From: JAFECT01 sp964432415
GTDB taxonomy: Bacteria > Pseudomonadota > Alphaproteobacteria > Caulobacterales > Caulobacteraceae
Length of the DNA stretch: 50,632 nt
Assembly: GCA_964432415.1 (NCBI GenBank)
Contig: CAYSNW010000023.1
Span: 1-50,632, forward strand
Direction: 5' to 3'
Below, one piece after another: positions 49,811-50,632 of this stretch (the first letter of the stretch is position 1; every line of letters begins with the position of its first letter). The notes beneath the pieces were generated by a model, which ran no database searches, was not told where the DNA came from, and saw nothing but the letters and a program-made list of their open reading frames with translations. The position numbers and the translations under genes are program-made.

Positions 49811-49830
49811 GACCTTGACAATCCAAGGTC
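49811..49830. promoter_or_regulatory. Inverted repeat in the aspS upstream region
   Basis: GACCTTG (49811-49817) and CAAGGTC (49824-49830) are perfect 7-base inverted repeats with six bases between. The repeat overlaps a TTGACA (49815-49820) that could be a -35 for aspS, though the matching -10 (CTACAG near 49841) is poorly spaced. It may be an operator or a small terminator. Confidence 0.4.
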
Positions 49831-49890
49831 TCCGTGCGCCCTACAGCCCTCCATTTTTCCCAACCTTTTCGACCTTTCCCGGCCCTGAAC

Positions 49891-50632
49891 ATGCACGCCT
49901 ATCGCACCCACACCTGCGGCGCCCTTCGAGCGGCCGACGCGGGAAACACCGTCCGCCTGTCCGGCTGGATCCACCGCAAGCGCGATCACGGCGGCCTGCT
50001 GTTCGTCGATCTGCGCGACCACTACGGCCTGACCCAGCTGGTGCTGCACCCGGGCACGCCCGGCTTCGAGACGGTCGAGCGGCTGCGCGCGGAAAGCGTG
50101 ATCCGCATCGACGGCGAGGTGGTGGCCCGCACTTCGGAGACCATCAACCCGAACCTGCCCACCGGCGGCGTCGAGGTGCGCGTCAAGGATGTGGCGATTC
50201 TGGGCGAGGCGGCGGAGCTGCCCGTGCCGGTCTTCGGTGAACCCGACTATCCTGAAGATCTGCGCCTGAAGTTCCGCTTCCTGGACCTCCGGCGGGAGAC
50301 GCTTCACCGCAACATCCTGCTGCGCGCCAATGTGATCGCCTCGATCCGCCGGCGCATGGTCGATCAGGGCTTCACCGAGTTCCAGACCCCGATCCTGACG
50401 GCTTCGAGCCCCGAAGGCGCGCGCGACTTCTTGGTGCCGTCACGCCTGCATCCGGGCAAGTTCTATGCGCTGCCGCAGGCGCCGCAGCAGTTCAAGCAGC
50501 TGCTGATGGTCTCGGGCTTCGACCGCTACTTCCAGATCGCGCCCTGCTTCCGCGACGAGGACGCGCGCGCCGACCGTTCGCCCGGCGAGTTCTACCAACT
50601 CGACGTCGAGATGAGCTTCGTGACGCAAGAAG
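49891..50632 (+). CDS. aspS: Aspartate-tRNA ligase, N-terminal part
   Basis: AspS attaches aspartate to its tRNA. The visible 247 residues contain the N-terminal OB-fold anticodon-binding domain (VRLSGWIHRKRDHGGLLFVDLRDHYGLTQLVL) and the start of the class II catalytic domain with motif 2 (FDRYFQIAPCFRDEDARADRSPGEFYQLDVEMSF). The gene runs off the window end. Enzymes of this kind in alphaproteobacteria may be discriminating or non-discriminating; the sequence shown does not decide. Confidence 0.96.
   Translation, partial: MHAYRTHTCGALRAADAGNTVRLSGWIHRKRDHGGLLFVDLRDHYGLTQLVLHPGTPGFETVERLRAESVIRIDGEVVARTSETINPNLPTGGVEVRVKDVAILGEAAELPVPVFGEPDYPEDLRLKFRFLDLRRETLHRNILLRANVIASIRRRMVDQGFTEFQTPILTASSPEGARDFLVPSRLHPGKFYALPQAPQQFKQLLMVSGFDRYFQIAPCFRDEDARADRSPGEFYQLDVEMSFVTQE

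Noticed and set aside
1..50632. tRNA genes, rRNA, CRISPR arrays, transposases, prophage genes
   Set aside because: No TTCGAATC-type T-loop with cloverleaf, no spaced direct repeats, and no transposase, integrase or capsid-like protein were seen among the reading frames.

Overview
The window is a GC-rich (roughly 70% by eye) stretch of chromosome from an alphaproteobacterium of the Caulobacterales, most likely Phenylobacterium or a close Caulobacter relative. This is judged from protein sequences (HdaA-type DnaA regulator, LptD/SurA/PdxA/RsmA cluster, FabD/FabG/AcpP/FabF cluster), from promoter signals of the alphaproteobacterial type (a GTTC-N7-GTTC SOS box, a GGAAC-N16-CGTT general-stress promoter, GCTATA-type -10 boxes), and from intergenic palindromic repeats. 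No tRNA, rRNA, CRISPR, prophage or insertion sequence was seen. Genes are tightly packed, with many 1-14 nt overlaps.

Layout. 1-428: end of a general-stress-type gene, then a hairpin and one copy of an intergenic repeat. 428-1915 (-): dnaB. 2032-8935: small lineage-specific genes (TPR, SnoaL-like, HEAT-like, RDD membrane protein, secreted and membrane hypotheticals, GNAT acetyltransferase). 9042-10334 (-): rpsF-rpsR-rplI with a good intrinsic terminator. 10613-12979 (+): DUF2059, YgiB-like and YgiC-like (glutathionylspermidine-synthase family) genes. 13647-17294 (+): a KaiC-like double ATPase and a hybrid histidine kinase behind an EcfG-type promoter. 17295-21697 (+): fabD, an unknown gene, fabG, acpP, fabF, followed by mltG, yicC, gmk and a methyltransferase-like gene (to 24847). 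24893-25066: a large inverted repeat. 25096-33234 (-): lptF-lptG-lptD-surA-pdxA-rsmA, the outer-membrane biogenesis operon. 33593-36383 (+): pepA, holC, an I78-type inhibitor and a secreted hypothetical. Then an ABC-F ATPase (-), ndk and an esterase (+), purM-purN (-), rnd (+), hda-ppk-ppx (-), an ECF sigma factor (-) divergent from a DUF4142/cupredoxin pair (+), a cyclophilin-type protein, and the start of aspS, cut by the window end.

Most of the window is core housekeeping: replication (dnaB, holC, hda), translation, fatty acid synthesis, LPS transport, purine and polyphosphate metabolism. The most interesting signals are regulatory. They are: (1) the fabD upstream region at 17295-17529, which holds a strong promoter overlapped by an SOS box, two adjacent RNA hairpins and three ACGGT repeats spaced exactly 11 bp; (2) mirror-image ECF promoters sharing one 20-bp palindrome between a sigma factor without a neighbouring anti-sigma gene and its DUF4142/cupredoxin neighbours; (3) the stress-promoter-driven KaiC-like/hybrid-kinase operon; (4) a perfect DnaA box at the hda-ppk junction; and (5) a modular repeat family whose internal hairpins differ between copies but keep pairing. 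All functional statements rest on reading the sequence and family knowledge; no database search was run.
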